Positions 47,310-58,458 of a DNA stretch of 64,000 nt are shown here, piece after piece. The notes under the pieces are model-generated. The model did no database searches, was not told where the DNA came from, and was given only the letters and a program-made list of their open reading frames with translations. Made by a program: the position numbers and the translations under genes. Each line of letters begins with the position of its first letter. Positions within the stretch are counted from its first letter, which is position 1. The DNA is taken from positions 29,799,062 to 29,863,061 of the forward strand of contig QVOM02000116.1 in assembly GCA_003586115.2 (NCBI GenBank), read 5' to 3'. This stretch comes from Salvator merianae (lineage: Eukaryota > Chordata > Lepidosauria > Squamata > Teiidae).

Positions 47310-50255
47310 CAGACTAGGAGTATCCATACGTGCTAAAGAGATGGACACCAAGGAGGACAAGGCCCTTGGGGGAGATACTTTGGTGGAAAATAATGGTGAG
47401 GGCCATCCCGCCTGGTCCAGGATGCCTGGGATTTATGGGAGGGACTGAGAGGGTTGTGGGTGTTTTAAATTGAGAGGAAGGGAGATGCATCAGGGAATGC
47501 AACTATTACTATGGAGATAGGCAGGGGGAGGTCTGGCACTGGGAGGCAATAAAGTCAGGTTAGAAGAAGGGGTGTCAGGTGTATTAAAGCTATTGCTCCT
47601 TTTGTTCTGCCTTCCAACTAGCAGAATTTAGGGAAGCCAGTCAACCAGCCCACAACTCTAGGGGTGCATGGGGTACAGCTTTGTTCTCCAGATTATTTGG
47701 TGCAGCACTGTTCCAGACCAGTGGAGCAGGAAAGCAGAGTCACTGTTGTGCACAGACTTCAATCTCTCTTGCCAGGTGACCAATTTGTTCTGGAACGGAG
47801 TTGCGGGGAGGGGGGGGTTATGTTGTAGAGACACATAATAGGGATGGAGCTGTTGTACTGCTCATCACACTATCCAGCAGCATCTTCTGTCTATGCTGGT
47901 TGAGATAGTCTCGGATGTGGTGTATGAAGCCCTGGCATGGTTGTACTGGAAGATGTCAACATCCATGCTGAGATGATCCTCAGTTAACCAGCTCAGGTCT
48001 TCAGCCAGCTGTCTCAATATGTTTTTGGCCCAATACGCAGAGTGAGACGAACCCTTGATTTTGTCTTTGCAACAGAGCAGACTGGTGGGAATCCATTGAT
48101 AAGAGTGGCTGGTGATAAGCCTGTTGTCATAAACAGATCACTTGTTGGTGAGAGCTGAACTTCGTGAGGCAGCTCTACTCTGCGGGGGCAGGGGCTCACT
48201 GAGATGGTCAGCCCTTAGAGACTTAAGGAATCCGAATGAAGCACTCTTGTTAGTTCCACTCTTGTGCAACTGCAAGATGAGCAGGGTCATCTTGACATTG
48301 CTGTGGATCCCATAAAACACCTTTATATTCTATGGAACTAGAGATAATGAAACAGGAGGGATGAATGCTAGGGCACAGGTTATGCTAGTCCTACTGTGAA
48401 TATGAGCAACTATGAGTTAGAGCACATTATCATGCCTGCCATATAGTGGTAGCAGTGTAGAAAAAGCACTTTTTCTCCACCTCAGTTAGCCATCTGGCAG
48501 AACTTTTTCAAGTGTGAATGGTCTTTTAAAATCAAGCCCAAGGAAGCAAATGCTGTGACAAATTTGCAAGCCACTCTGAAGACAAAGTTGCTCAGATTTG
48601 CAGGGGATTGGATGCGCGAGCGATTAGATTCCCTAAAATAGTCTATGGGAAGTGTCCAAAGAACCATCTGATCCAGTTGTCTTGGATCAATTTCAATTAT
48701 TATGGCCTGAAGATGTGGACAATCTGTTTGCCAGTGTTTGACTGACAACATGTTCTCTGAACCCTTCCCCTTTTGGGCTGGTAAAAGCTAGCTGACAGGG
48801 CATATCTGAGCGGTCCAAGAAGCAGTAATGCCTCTTTGAGGGATGACGTTGTCCCACTGGCTCTTAAAGTGGTGGCAGCATGCCCCTTCTCAAGATGTCT
48901 TCACTGGATCCAGAAGACATGAACAACTGCCTCCTGGTAGCCAACATATCCTTTGGGGTAAGGTATTGGAGAAAGGTCATGACTGCTCAGCTGCAGGCAT
49001 GTTTAGAGGAAGGTGACTATTAATATGGTTTTATGCCTGGTTATGGCACTGAAACTGCTGGGTTGCTCTGATTTTATGACCTTCCCAGGCAGAAAGACAG
49101 GAGGAATGCTACCCATCATGTTGTGATAGTTCCATTCCCATCTCCAAGGCTAATATCAAAGAGAGATTGTGAGAGATTCCTGCTTGCCACCCTGTGCGGT
49201 TCCTCAGGGATTATTTTCATCTCCCATGCTGATCAATAACTACATGAAGCTGTTGAGAGAGGTTACTAAGAGATTTGGGGTAAGGTTCCATCAATACGCA
49301 GATGACACTGAGTTCTATCTCTAAATGCCATCTGTGTCAGAAGAAGGGTGGAGCTACTTGACAGGCACTTGGAGGGAATAACGAGCTCCAATAAATTGAA
49401 GACAGAGATGATCTGTGTCATAAAGCCTTGGATCCATGAAATAGGAGATCATCCTGTTCTTGATGGAGCTAATCTGCCCTGGAAGATGAAGGTGCAAAAT
49501 CTGGAAGTACTCCTGGATTCTGAGCTGATGCTTAAAGCTCAGGTAAAGACAGCAGTCTGGAATGTTTACTTTCAACTCTAGATGATTCACTAACTACAGC
49601 CCCTTCTGGACAGAGATGGGTTGGTCACTGAATTTCATGCCCTGGTTACTTCCAGATTGAACTATTGCAATGTGTTCTACATGGGACTACCTTTGAAGAC
49701 AGTTCAGAAGATGAAACTGATGCAGAATGCAGGAGCAAGTCTGTTGACAGGAATTGCTGACCAGTTGCATATTATGCACATCCTACTGGCTTTCAGTTCA
49801 TCACTGAGCTCAATTTAAGGTGTTAATGTTAACCTATAAGGTCCTAAATGGCTTGGGCCTCAAATATCTTAAGGAATGTCTCCTAACATATAGAGGCTCA
49901 TGCCTTAAGATATACTAGTGAGGCTTTCTTGATAGTGCTACTGCCCTCAGAAGTTAAAGGGGTGGGGATGCAAGAGAGGGTCTTTTCAGTGATAGTCTCC
50001 AGATTATAGAACAGCTTCTCCTTATTATATACTTATGTATGTCTGATAAAGAAGCACTCATTTATTCAAGTCTTGGGTTAACTTAAACAACTTATCCTTC
50101 CCTCCCCAGCACTGTAATTTTAAATTTACTTTGATTTTTTTAAAAAAATCTGTTTCGGCCTTGTTTTTTAACTTGCTTTGTATTGGTTTTTACTTGTTAG
50201 CAGGATATAAATGTAAATTAAATTAAATTAAATTAATTAATAAATAAATAAGTAA
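47310..50255 (+). mobile_element. Long L2/CR1-group LINE (5' region, endonuclease, RT, 3' tail), defective
   Basis: The longest element copy here, antisense within the last CDK14 intron. A GC-richer 5' region spans 47310-47760. Endonuclease remnants lie at 47930-48130 (DVNIHAE; RRTLDFVFATEQTGG). The RT palm reads FGVRFHQYADDTEFYL, with an intact catalytic YADD at 49295-49306, immediately followed by a stop. Then come NKLKTEMICV, LPWKMKVQNLEVLLDSELML (49390-49540), ALVTSRLNYCNVFYMGLPLK (about 49640-49700) and LMQNAGASLLTG. The tail is an AAATT/AATA repeat at 50210-50255. Frameshifts and stops make it inactive. Confidence 0.85.
50217..50255. repeat. (AAATT)n/(AAAT)n tail of the LINE
   Basis: A-rich short repeats that form the LINE 3' end (gcaggatataaatgtaaatt leads into them). 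Confidence 0.85.
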
Positions 50256-52439
50256 ACTCCTACAAGAGGTTTAGCTTGGTTCCAAGCCTGCGCCCCTTTC
50301 AGTTGAGCCAGATTCAAACAAAAATGACCAGGCAATGGGACAGATTGGATCTAATTCTGATTCAGCTGAACCAGTTAAGTGGTACTGTGGAAGGGGCAAC
50401 CAGAAGAAAGCAAGTAAGAGAGGAACTCCTTACCCATCAGCAGGGAGCTTTTGTCCACCTATTAGCTGTTCAGGAACCACAAAGGAAAAGGAAAAGAGCT
50501 AGCTGCCAAAGAACAGCCAAACAGGTCTAGTCTGAGAATAGTTTGATTGAAATAAGTCAGATCTCCCCTCTGGGCAATTAAACAAGCCAAGTTTTTTACA
50601 GTTCCCCCAAACCCCTGGTCTAGAACCATCACCATTTTCTTTTCCATTTTTTGCATCGTATGTTCATCTCTCTGTATGAGCTTGGAAGCTGAGCAGACAA
50701 ATGATGCAGCCATGCACTTATTATGATTTATTGGGTTTTACTGAAGAAATGCTTATAAATGGGTAGTTGCATATAATATAATACTTTCACTTCCCTTCTC
50801 CGTCTTCAAAGATCTGGTGCTCAACTTTCCTTTGAGAGGGGGATGCAAAGGCAACCCTAGTGATCTCAACCAACTAATTCCCATACTGAAGATAGGTTCT
50901 TTCATTTCTTGAGATCAATCATTCTACAAATTACTACATTATATTATTCATGAAACTTCTACACTGATTTTTCTGATATAATCATGTTATTTACTTCTTT
51001 CCCATCATACCTTCTTCCAAAGGTATTTCCAGAAACTTCCTAAATGCCAAACAAACAAACAGCTACTCAGGACCAAAAAGGTCATGCAATAGCATCAACA
51101 CAAACCTATGAGAAGAAATATTTGTTTGAAGGCTGGATAGAATTATTCTGATAACCGTTGAGAAGAGCAACTGTTGAGAAATTAGGCCAAAAAGCCTGTA
51201 TAAGAACACTGAACAAGATATCTTGTCACACAGGCAACAACTACTTCACTCCTGAAAAGTACATAGTGTTCTGTAAGATGTTCATCACAGATCACTTATG
51301 AATATTGCCTCCTCAAATTATCTCTTTTTTCTAGATATATGTCAGAATGATTAATTCTTGCCTGCTACTTTGACAAGAATAGCATTTTCCACATGGGCTC
51401 TCAGTCTAAACCAATAGGACATAGGTCTCGTGCATGCTGACTTAATCCAAATCAGCTGAAAATAGGAGATTCTGTTTCATTGCTATGATTCCAAAAATGC
51501 AAATTCTCTCTTTCCTTCCAACTTCTGTAGTAATTACCATAGATTAACAAAAATGACCACATCTAAAATCAGCCATGGTGCATTCTTGTTTCTTTTACAC
51601 CATCAGGTAATGTGACTGAGGTTCAGATAAACAATTATCAAGGTTACAGATTACATTGTCCTATTTCTTTCTTAAGAGAAAAAATTCAGATTTAGGTAAA
51701 TTTAGAACTCTATTTAAGGTTCATGTGAGCTCTGGCAGAAAAGAAATACAAAACATAACAAGTGTGATTTAAATTATATCGGTATTTGTATCCTCAAGAA
51801 ACAATACATCCAATCTGTGAATGTCACCTCATGGACGCAAGTTTTTGGAAAAAGGACTTTCTATACCTATAATTTTTCAATGAACCTAAATGAACATGGT
51901 CTTAAATTATGACCAACCACATCCATAATCATCATTTCTCAATTGTTTTGCAAATTAAAAACCACTAAAATAACTATTGCTGACTTGGGAAGTTCTTCAC
52001 AAGATATATTCATACAAACATCGTGGAAAAATCTCTACTTATGTCACAAAATTTGCTTATGGTTCTTGTCTAGAAACATACTGGATAAATTGTGTCTGTA
52101 ATTTAATCCAGCTCAGTAGTACAGATTTTTTCCCCTGTTGCACAGGTAAACATCATGCCACTTAAACTATATTGCCCTTTTTTACCTACATCACTTCTAT
52201 TAAGCACAAACCTTTTCCAAAAATATAGCACTCCATTGTTTATAGAAATATGATTTGTATCCATGCATACCAAATGGAAACAATTATAGTATTTGATACA
52301 AGGATTGTCTTTTCTTGCATCAGGACTTATGCTCCATAATGATTATCTACCAGACACAGAAATAGTGTTTCTGTAACTCAAAAATTTTACTGGAGGCATT
52401 TAGCAAAACCTTGCCTTAAAATATAATGATTTTTCATCT

Positions 52440-52800
52440 TTATTCTCCCCCTTCAAAAGGTTTCACTGCTCCTGATGTCTAACGTTATGCAAAGACGTGT
52501 TTCTGCCAATGAATATCGCCTTATGGTTATGCTTCTGCAAATAACCTGCTGTGAGCTGATAAAAGGATTAATGCAGCCAAAATTCTTAATCTGTGAAATT
52601 ACAAATTAAATTCTCATATTAAAAATACCACCCTGAGGTATTTTTTGTGGTTTTAATTCCCCTCTGGTGTTCTGCATACATTGTGCTTGTTAATGACTAG
52701 GACAAGGCTGTCTCTGTTGGCAGCCTGCTGCATAGTGATAATGTGTAGGCATTTATTTCACTGATAGAACTGGATTTAACCACCAACTGATAAACTAAGT
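52440..52800. other. Candidate conserved non-coding element in the last intron
   Basis: Unique-looking and free of repeats, with motif-dense stretches (gtgaaattacaaattaaatt; aaaaggattaatgcag; gcatagtgataatg). The surrounding 50.3-53.9 kb shows no named repeat. Inference only. Confidence 0.22.
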
Positions 52801-53939
52801 GGCAAGTGGGTAATAAGTTCATATTAACTCAAAAGTATTACTACAGAATTCAGAATTCATAGACCTTCAAAATCCCGGCTAGACTAAAATGTACCATCAC
52901 AAAGGACTGAGATGTCACTAATACAAAATGATATTTAGTTATTTCCCTTTACACTGACTAATATAAAACAAACAAAACAAACCCTGGTATTTTTGATAAC
53001 CTGAACAGCTTGGAAGTAACGAATAAGTACATATAAGATCAAATTAATTTATATAAGATTAAATTATACTTGCATATTTTGGAAAATGTTGAATTAATGG
53101 CTTAAGTACCACAATGGAGGTAACGCTGCACACATGACTGGCAAACCTGGTGAGGGGATGCTTATGGAATAAGGACGACCCTCTTACCTGCAGCATAACC
53201 TCTTATCTCTTGATAAAATAATGTGTTCTAGAGAGAAAGTTGGGTGGGGGGCAGGAGGACAGTACTTTTGAAAAACTGGTCCTGCATAATAGTACTTTTA
53301 TTAGTCCCTAAGAAGGCCCTGGACAAAAATAATCTAAGAAACTCAGCTAGTCCTGGGGCTCTTCTCCAGGTGTTTTTTCCAGAAAATGTTAGGCCACCTG
53401 AGCACTGAATCTATCATTTCAGGCACCCTCTACGAACCAAATTTGCTCTGTGCAGAGCTTGAAAGGGTTGGACACAGATGAACAGTGTTAATTCCTATCC
53501 TCAGTGCTTAATAAGCGGGGCGCGACAGTACTGAGTGAGCAGCTTTTGAGTGAGGCAGAAGTGGATCTCACACCATTCCAAGGGCAACCATTCCTTGCCT
53601 AGAGGATAGCATCAGTACATTTTTACAAGTGCATTATACTTTGAAACACTTCTATTTTAAGGAGTGTTGTGACATAATTTATTTGTAACTATACACCTGT
53701 ACAAGAACCTTAGGATCTGGATAAGACAGTAACAGAAACCATTTACAGCAATGGGATTTGCACTCGGACCAGTGTCCCATTTCAGGAAATAGAAAGCATG
53801 GCATTAAAGCCCACCCCATGGTATACTCCCCTTCTTAGGTTCACTGACTCAAAATCTTCAACAATGCCTGCTTTTCCTGCTAGAAGCTGTTTTTGTGCCG
53901 TAACTTAATCCTCTCAACTCCCTGCAGGAAGGCAACACT

Positions 53940-55600
53940 CAAGTTGTTAAGGGTTTATGCCTTGGGTGACAGCAGCTGCAGGACTGGCACAATGTGGTTG
54001 CCCAAACTGAATAACTGACTGGATTAATGCAACTTGCTTATGTGACTTGGAAAGTCTAAATCTTGCCCAGTTTCCTTGTTTACCCCTTTTCCTGCCTAAA
54101 CTGTCCACTTTTCTGCCCGATTCAAGCGTGGGCTTTGAGGTATACAAATAAGTGCCCTTCTCCACTCAGCGTCACTGGCTTTTGCTGGATCCACCATGCC
54201 TTTGGATGGTATTTGGCACTTCAAAATCCACTATGTCTCTTGTGCTTCTGCAGAGCCCACTCCATGTCTGGCTATTTCTGGGTCCACTCCATCTTTGTTA
54301 ATCTCAAAGTTCACTTCTATGATATTTGTTTCTGTGGGGTCTACTATGTCCTCCTTGCAACAAGACCTGTGTGCTGTGTGCTTGGGTTCCAAAGAGCTAC
54401 AGGCTGATCATTTTGCTGAAATCATTCTGGAGACAAAGCCTGAACTCATTCTCCCCTTCTATGGGCTTGCTGTGCTAAAGAGATGAAGACAGCCTGATCT
54501 CCCACTACTACAGGCAAAGGCTGACCATGGGTTAGATATATAATCAGACTTACTTGATGTCTTGTGGGACTGAGTTCTTGGAGGGAAGCAAGACTGATTA
54601 ACACACTGATCTTTAAGACCCTGTACCTCACTTTGCTGGTAGTAAGAAGTGAGAAGTTAGCCAGAGCTCCGGTGCTTCTGCCTTTCCTTAAACTTGTTCC
54701 TTCGAGCTTTGCAAACTTCCTACAAACGGGTGTGTGTGTGTCTCTGTCTGAGTATTGGTGCTTTGCTACCTTTGTGCATTACTGAGAAGATCTTTCTTGA
54801 TCAAGAGAAGTCCTTGAAAAGGTATAATTCCCAGGCTTTCTGAATTAGTTGTCTTCTCTTTCTAAATTCACATTAAACTTTACTCCTTGTTTCCTTATCT
54901 CCCTCTTTTTTACTTTTAAAATTATATTTTAAAGTCTTTTCCAAGTGGAAAGGAGAGATTATGACTTGGCACAATTGTTTGGGGGTACAGTTGCTAGTTG
55001 TGTTAGGACCAGCAATTGATATTTGAACCAGGTAATCACAGGGGAAGAGTTCATTGAATCGAGGGTCTCTGGCTTGCAGCGCCACCTCTCCTTAGCTGCA
55101 AAAATGTTTTTAACTTAGCCTTATCTTGGTTTTGTTGACTCTTGCACAGCAACAAATTTTTGATTGTCTAAGAAAAATCCCCATGCAACATGCCTTGCCA
55201 ACATCTCTATTTCACTTTTTTATTCACAAATTGAGCACTTCACCGCTTGTCTTTAACTTTATTTCTGGCTGGAGTTAACAGCTAACTCCTTATCTCCTGC
55301 TACCTGCTGCGGTCAAAGTTATACTTTCTCTCATAACATGCCAAGTGTTTAAAATATCTTGCCCTAAGCTATAACTTACCATTTAACTAATTCATCAACC
55401 TTGAATGTGTTTCCCTACTTCTTGCCATTTGACTAATTTGCCCAAAATTGAAAGCATTTCATTGTTGCCACCTGCTCTTTAAAATTGCTTCTTGCTTTGT
55501 TATGGCCGCTTTTTTATTTTTACCACGTGCTTTGTAATAAAATTATTTCTTGTGCATCTTTTAAATTTCAATAAAGCAACTTTGTATTGAAATCATCCAA
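53940..55600 (+). other. Pyrimidine-rich segment with LTR- or transcript-like signals
   Basis: 54135-54190 has a TATA-like ggtatacaaataa about 30 bp upstream of a pyrimidine-rich initiator-like ctccactcagc. Two overlapping open plus-strand frames follow (54063-54407 and 54196-54486), neither with a recognisable protein motif. At 55570 there is AATAAA in 'tttcaataaagcaact', typical of an LTR R region or mRNA end. I cannot find a matching pair of LTRs, a primer binding site or gag/pol coding. It may be a solo LTR, an old retroelement or unique DNA. Confidence 0.25.
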
Positions 55601-55860
55601 GTATGGATTGACTCCAATCCCTTACCAGTTAAAGCAAACCAGTAAAAATCCTGTGTGTATGTGGGAATGTTGCATCTCTCTCAGCTTCTCTTCTCATTCT
55701 CCATCTTATCCCATTAACTATCTTCATCTTCATAATTCATCAAATAAAAGATAACATTATTTTGTTCTAATCTGCAGTTAACCTGTGCAGCTCAGGCTGA
55801 GTTCTGGGGTAGGATCACACCTAAGCCATTTCCATGCTTGGAAGTAGTCCGTTTAATAAG

Positions 55861-56296
55861 GGACTATGGACCTCCCTTCTGCATTGCTGGTATGATCTAA
55901 GGGAAGCACAGGATGGAGCGTAAACTGGACTGGACCAGACCAGACTAGGCAGCCCAAATGTCTACCAGCATACTAGCAGAAGTAAATCTGACCATGGAGG
56001 CATGTGGACAGTGCATGCCTCCATGGTCCGGTATACTAGAAGGAATCCATTTTGGCGTTGTGCCTTTTTGTGCTGCCAAAATGAGTCCCAAGGGGCTCCA
56101 AGGCCAGGAACTAACATTCCTAGCCAATTGAGGTTTTGCTCCAGAACTGGTATGTAGTTAGCTGGGCCAGAACAGCCAGTCCAAGGACTTGTTTCAGTCC
56201 AAGGACAGATCCATCCATTCCTGGGATGGATTGCTCATTCCACTATAGGCAGGCTCATCCTGTACCAGAACAAGTAAAGTAAATGTGAAAAGCCCT
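55861..56296 (+). mobile_element. Non-autonomous inverted-repeat element, copy 2
   Basis: Right end gtaaagtaaatgtgaaaagcc (56274-56294) is the reverse complement type of the family terminus; the left end near 55868 (ggacctcccttctgcattgc) is weaker. The core (gtgctgccaaaatgagtccc, then ggctccaaggccaggaacta at 56094-56113) matches copy 3 on the other strand. It contains a perfect hairpin at 55990-56028: GACCATGGAGGCATG, a 9-nt loop, CATGCCTCCATGGTC. Confidence 0.6.
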
Positions 56297-57216
56297 CTAA
56301 TGTTTAGAAATTAAATGTCAACACTGGGCCTGGATAGCCTGGAGGCGCTTCTAGAATTAGTTTAGAGCAAGACAGTTCTATTGATTTGTACTGGGAGCCT
56401 GGTCTCCATTGCCTGACAGTTTTCTAGCAGTTGATCACAGCATATTTATTTGATGATCTGTATAGGTAGCCTGGACACCCTGTTGTCTCATAGCAACTAA
56501 ACAGTGTGTATCCATGTACTGACATGCACGAGCAGCTCGTATTCCCTAGACACTCTATAGGCGTTAACCTGAGAAGTCATTCACTTGCCTGCAGCCATGG
56601 TCCCCTAACCACTGGATTTCTATAAGCACTTCCAATTGGCTGGAAATGAAGCACTCTGTTACGTACACATTAAACGTAAAATACATTTTCTTGCTTTACA
56701 AATTGTTAAAGTCAATGCAGGATTTTATCGTGAACATTTTACTCACAATAATACTGTTTTGCATAAAAAGAAAAACAAAAGCAGTCTGTGAAATGCTGAA
56801 AGAATCTTCAAGCTTTAAGAATGATCTGAACTTTTTCATATGTTTAAATCCTGCAAGTGAATCGATTGTTTACTTTGTGTTTTTCAGTTCTTCAAAACAC
56901 AAAAATATTTTATAGGGTTATTATATACATAGAGACTGACAATCAAATATTACTGAATTATTTTCTTGTGCTCTGCACCATGTTAAAAAGTGCAGTATGT
57001 TACAAAGTTATTAAAAAAAAACACTAATATGTAAATTTTATTTCTCCGTCCTCTTCTTTTCTTTAGGACTTTTTGTATAATTCTCTTGGCTGCACACATA
57101 ATCAAATACAAAGATAGCTGGCTACATGCTGCACAGTAGAGATAGGAAGGGAGAATTCATTTTTCTATTATCAGGCAAAAGATGAAATTTGTACTACACA
57201 GTCTCAGTCAATCTCT

Positions 57217-57245
57217 CCCCCCCCCCCCCCCCGACACACACACAC
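57217..57245. repeat. Poly-C(16) plus (AC)n next to the exon donor
   Basis: Sixteen C at 57217-57232, a G, then six AC units. On the CDK14 sense strand this is (TG)n followed by G16, at intron positions about +34 to +62 from the donor. It probably varies in length between individuals. Confidence 0.97.
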
Positions 57246-57278
57246 TTTTGTTCTGTCTAGTTATTGTGGTATACTCAC

Positions 57279-57418
57279 TGTCAGGTAGCTCCCATAGCCG
57301 TGGAGGCAGATCACTGAAATACTCATGGCTCAGAGCTGCCTGGGCCGACAATCTATTCTTTGGAAAACACTGGAGTAATTTGCAGGCCAGATCCTCCGCA
57401 TGGTTCACATAGCTTAGC
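57279..57418 (-). CDS. CDK14: CDK14 penultimate coding exon (C-terminal lobe of the kinase domain)
   Basis: CDK14 is a cyclin-Y-dependent Ser/Thr kinase that acts at the plasma membrane and phosphorylates the Wnt co-receptor LRP6 in G2/M (known for the family). This 140-bp exon encodes 46 whole codons plus one base at each end. The translation starts LSYVNHAEDLACKLLQ, runs through NRLSAQAALSHEYFSDLPPR and ends LWELPD. This is the end of the kinase fold, with the subdomain XI arginine (in NRLSA) and the HEYF motif. The acceptor is TTTTTGTTTCAG|GCTAAG and the donor is GACA|GTGAGT, both canonical. Phase in is 2 (completing a Lys AAG expected from the family) and phase out is 1, which fits the next exon exactly. 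From memory, human differs here at about three positions (Ser for Cys and Ser for Phe in LACKLLQCFP, Thr for Pro in ELPD). The paralogue CDK15 fits less well. The reading frame is intact. Confidence 0.96.
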
Positions 57419-58437
57419 CTGAAACAAAAAGCAGAGAAAAGTTAAAGAGAAACAAACAAAAATTCTATTTCCTCTGGTTGACATATATCATGAAATCAGA
57501 ATACAGAGTCAGGCCCATTGCACGCAATACATTCCACAGCTCTAATACTTACCAGTTTTTCATCAGAAGTACTGACTACTGCTCATTAAGTAACTGCTGA
57601 AACCGACTGTTTTACTTCAGTTGTTAACGTACATTTCTAAAACAAGTAGAGTACAGGGATGGTGGTTCTTGCTTCCCAGGAAGCCAGGGACCTTCACATT
57701 TATGTTATAGAGTCAGTGCAAAAAAATCTGTGTCCTCTCAACATTAACAGCACCAGGATCTCACTTTCTAAGTATGAACACCCTGGCTACAAAAGGAAGA
57801 GAACATCATTACCTGAGATTTTGGATGTATGGGGAAAACCACACATAGGCTGTGATCAGACACAACAAAAGAAGTCATCTCTGAGGCAGCTCAAAGATGG
57901 CTTCGAGGTGGGATTGTTCACACACCAATCTGCCCTCCCCATTCTCATGCACATTGTATGCTAGAAAAGGTGGATTAGAGAAGACTTGGGAACACAAATG
58001 CCACACACTGTCTCTATGAGACGTCTCCAAGTCGCCCCAGCCAGAATCTAATTCTTCTATTGTCTTTTCCTTACCAGATTCCTATCCTCCTTATTCTACA
58101 TGTCTGCTGAAGCTAACATGTCTGTTAGGGAGCTAATGATGCCTGTGGCAAATAACAGGTCCAGGGAGTGGGGATGGACTTTGATGTCTCCAGTCTTTTC
58201 CACCAATCTCCATCCACCCACAATGCTACCAGGCCACCTCTACTCCCTCTCATTTTGGAGGCAAAAGAAAAGCTGAAAATACTTTTATTCTTTTTAAAGA
58301 AAGTTTGAGAAAAGAGATCTCTTTTTGAAGCTTCCTGGGAAGGGGTACTTGGAGCTCGGTAGCTGCCACATTTTATACAGCAGCTTCTGATTAACAGAAT
58401 CCCTAGTGTTTCACTGCCAAGAGGTTTTTTATTTGCC

Positions 58438-58458
58438 TTTTTTTTTTTTTTTTTTTTT
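58438..58458. repeat. Poly-T run
   Basis: About 21 T. No adjacent SINE or processed pseudogene is recognised on either strand. Confidence 0.9.

Larger units (their letters stand above)
46235..57278 (-). other. CDK14: Last intron of CDK14
   Basis: A phase-1 intron bounded by GTGAGT at 57278-57273 and CCCATAG at the 46235 side. It holds a long antisense L2/CR1 LINE (47310-50255), a segment with LTR-like features (53940-55600), an inverted-repeat element (55861-56296) and a poly-G/TG tract close to the donor. About 50.3-53.9 kb carries no repeat I can name. 46.2-47.3 kb and 56.3-57.2 kb also show nothing beyond AT-rich unique-looking DNA. Confidence 0.9.

Noticed and set aside
54063..54486. Two overlapping plus-strand frames of 114 and 96 codons
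   Set aside because: They occupy different frames of the same DNA, are rich in residues expected from composition and match no family I know. Kept only as part of an LTR-like candidate segment.
57279..57418. Assignment to CDK15 or another CDK instead of CDK14
   Set aside because: The SHEYFSDLPPRLWEL sequence and the tail found in the next exon fit CDK14. As remembered, CDK15 differs at several of these positions.
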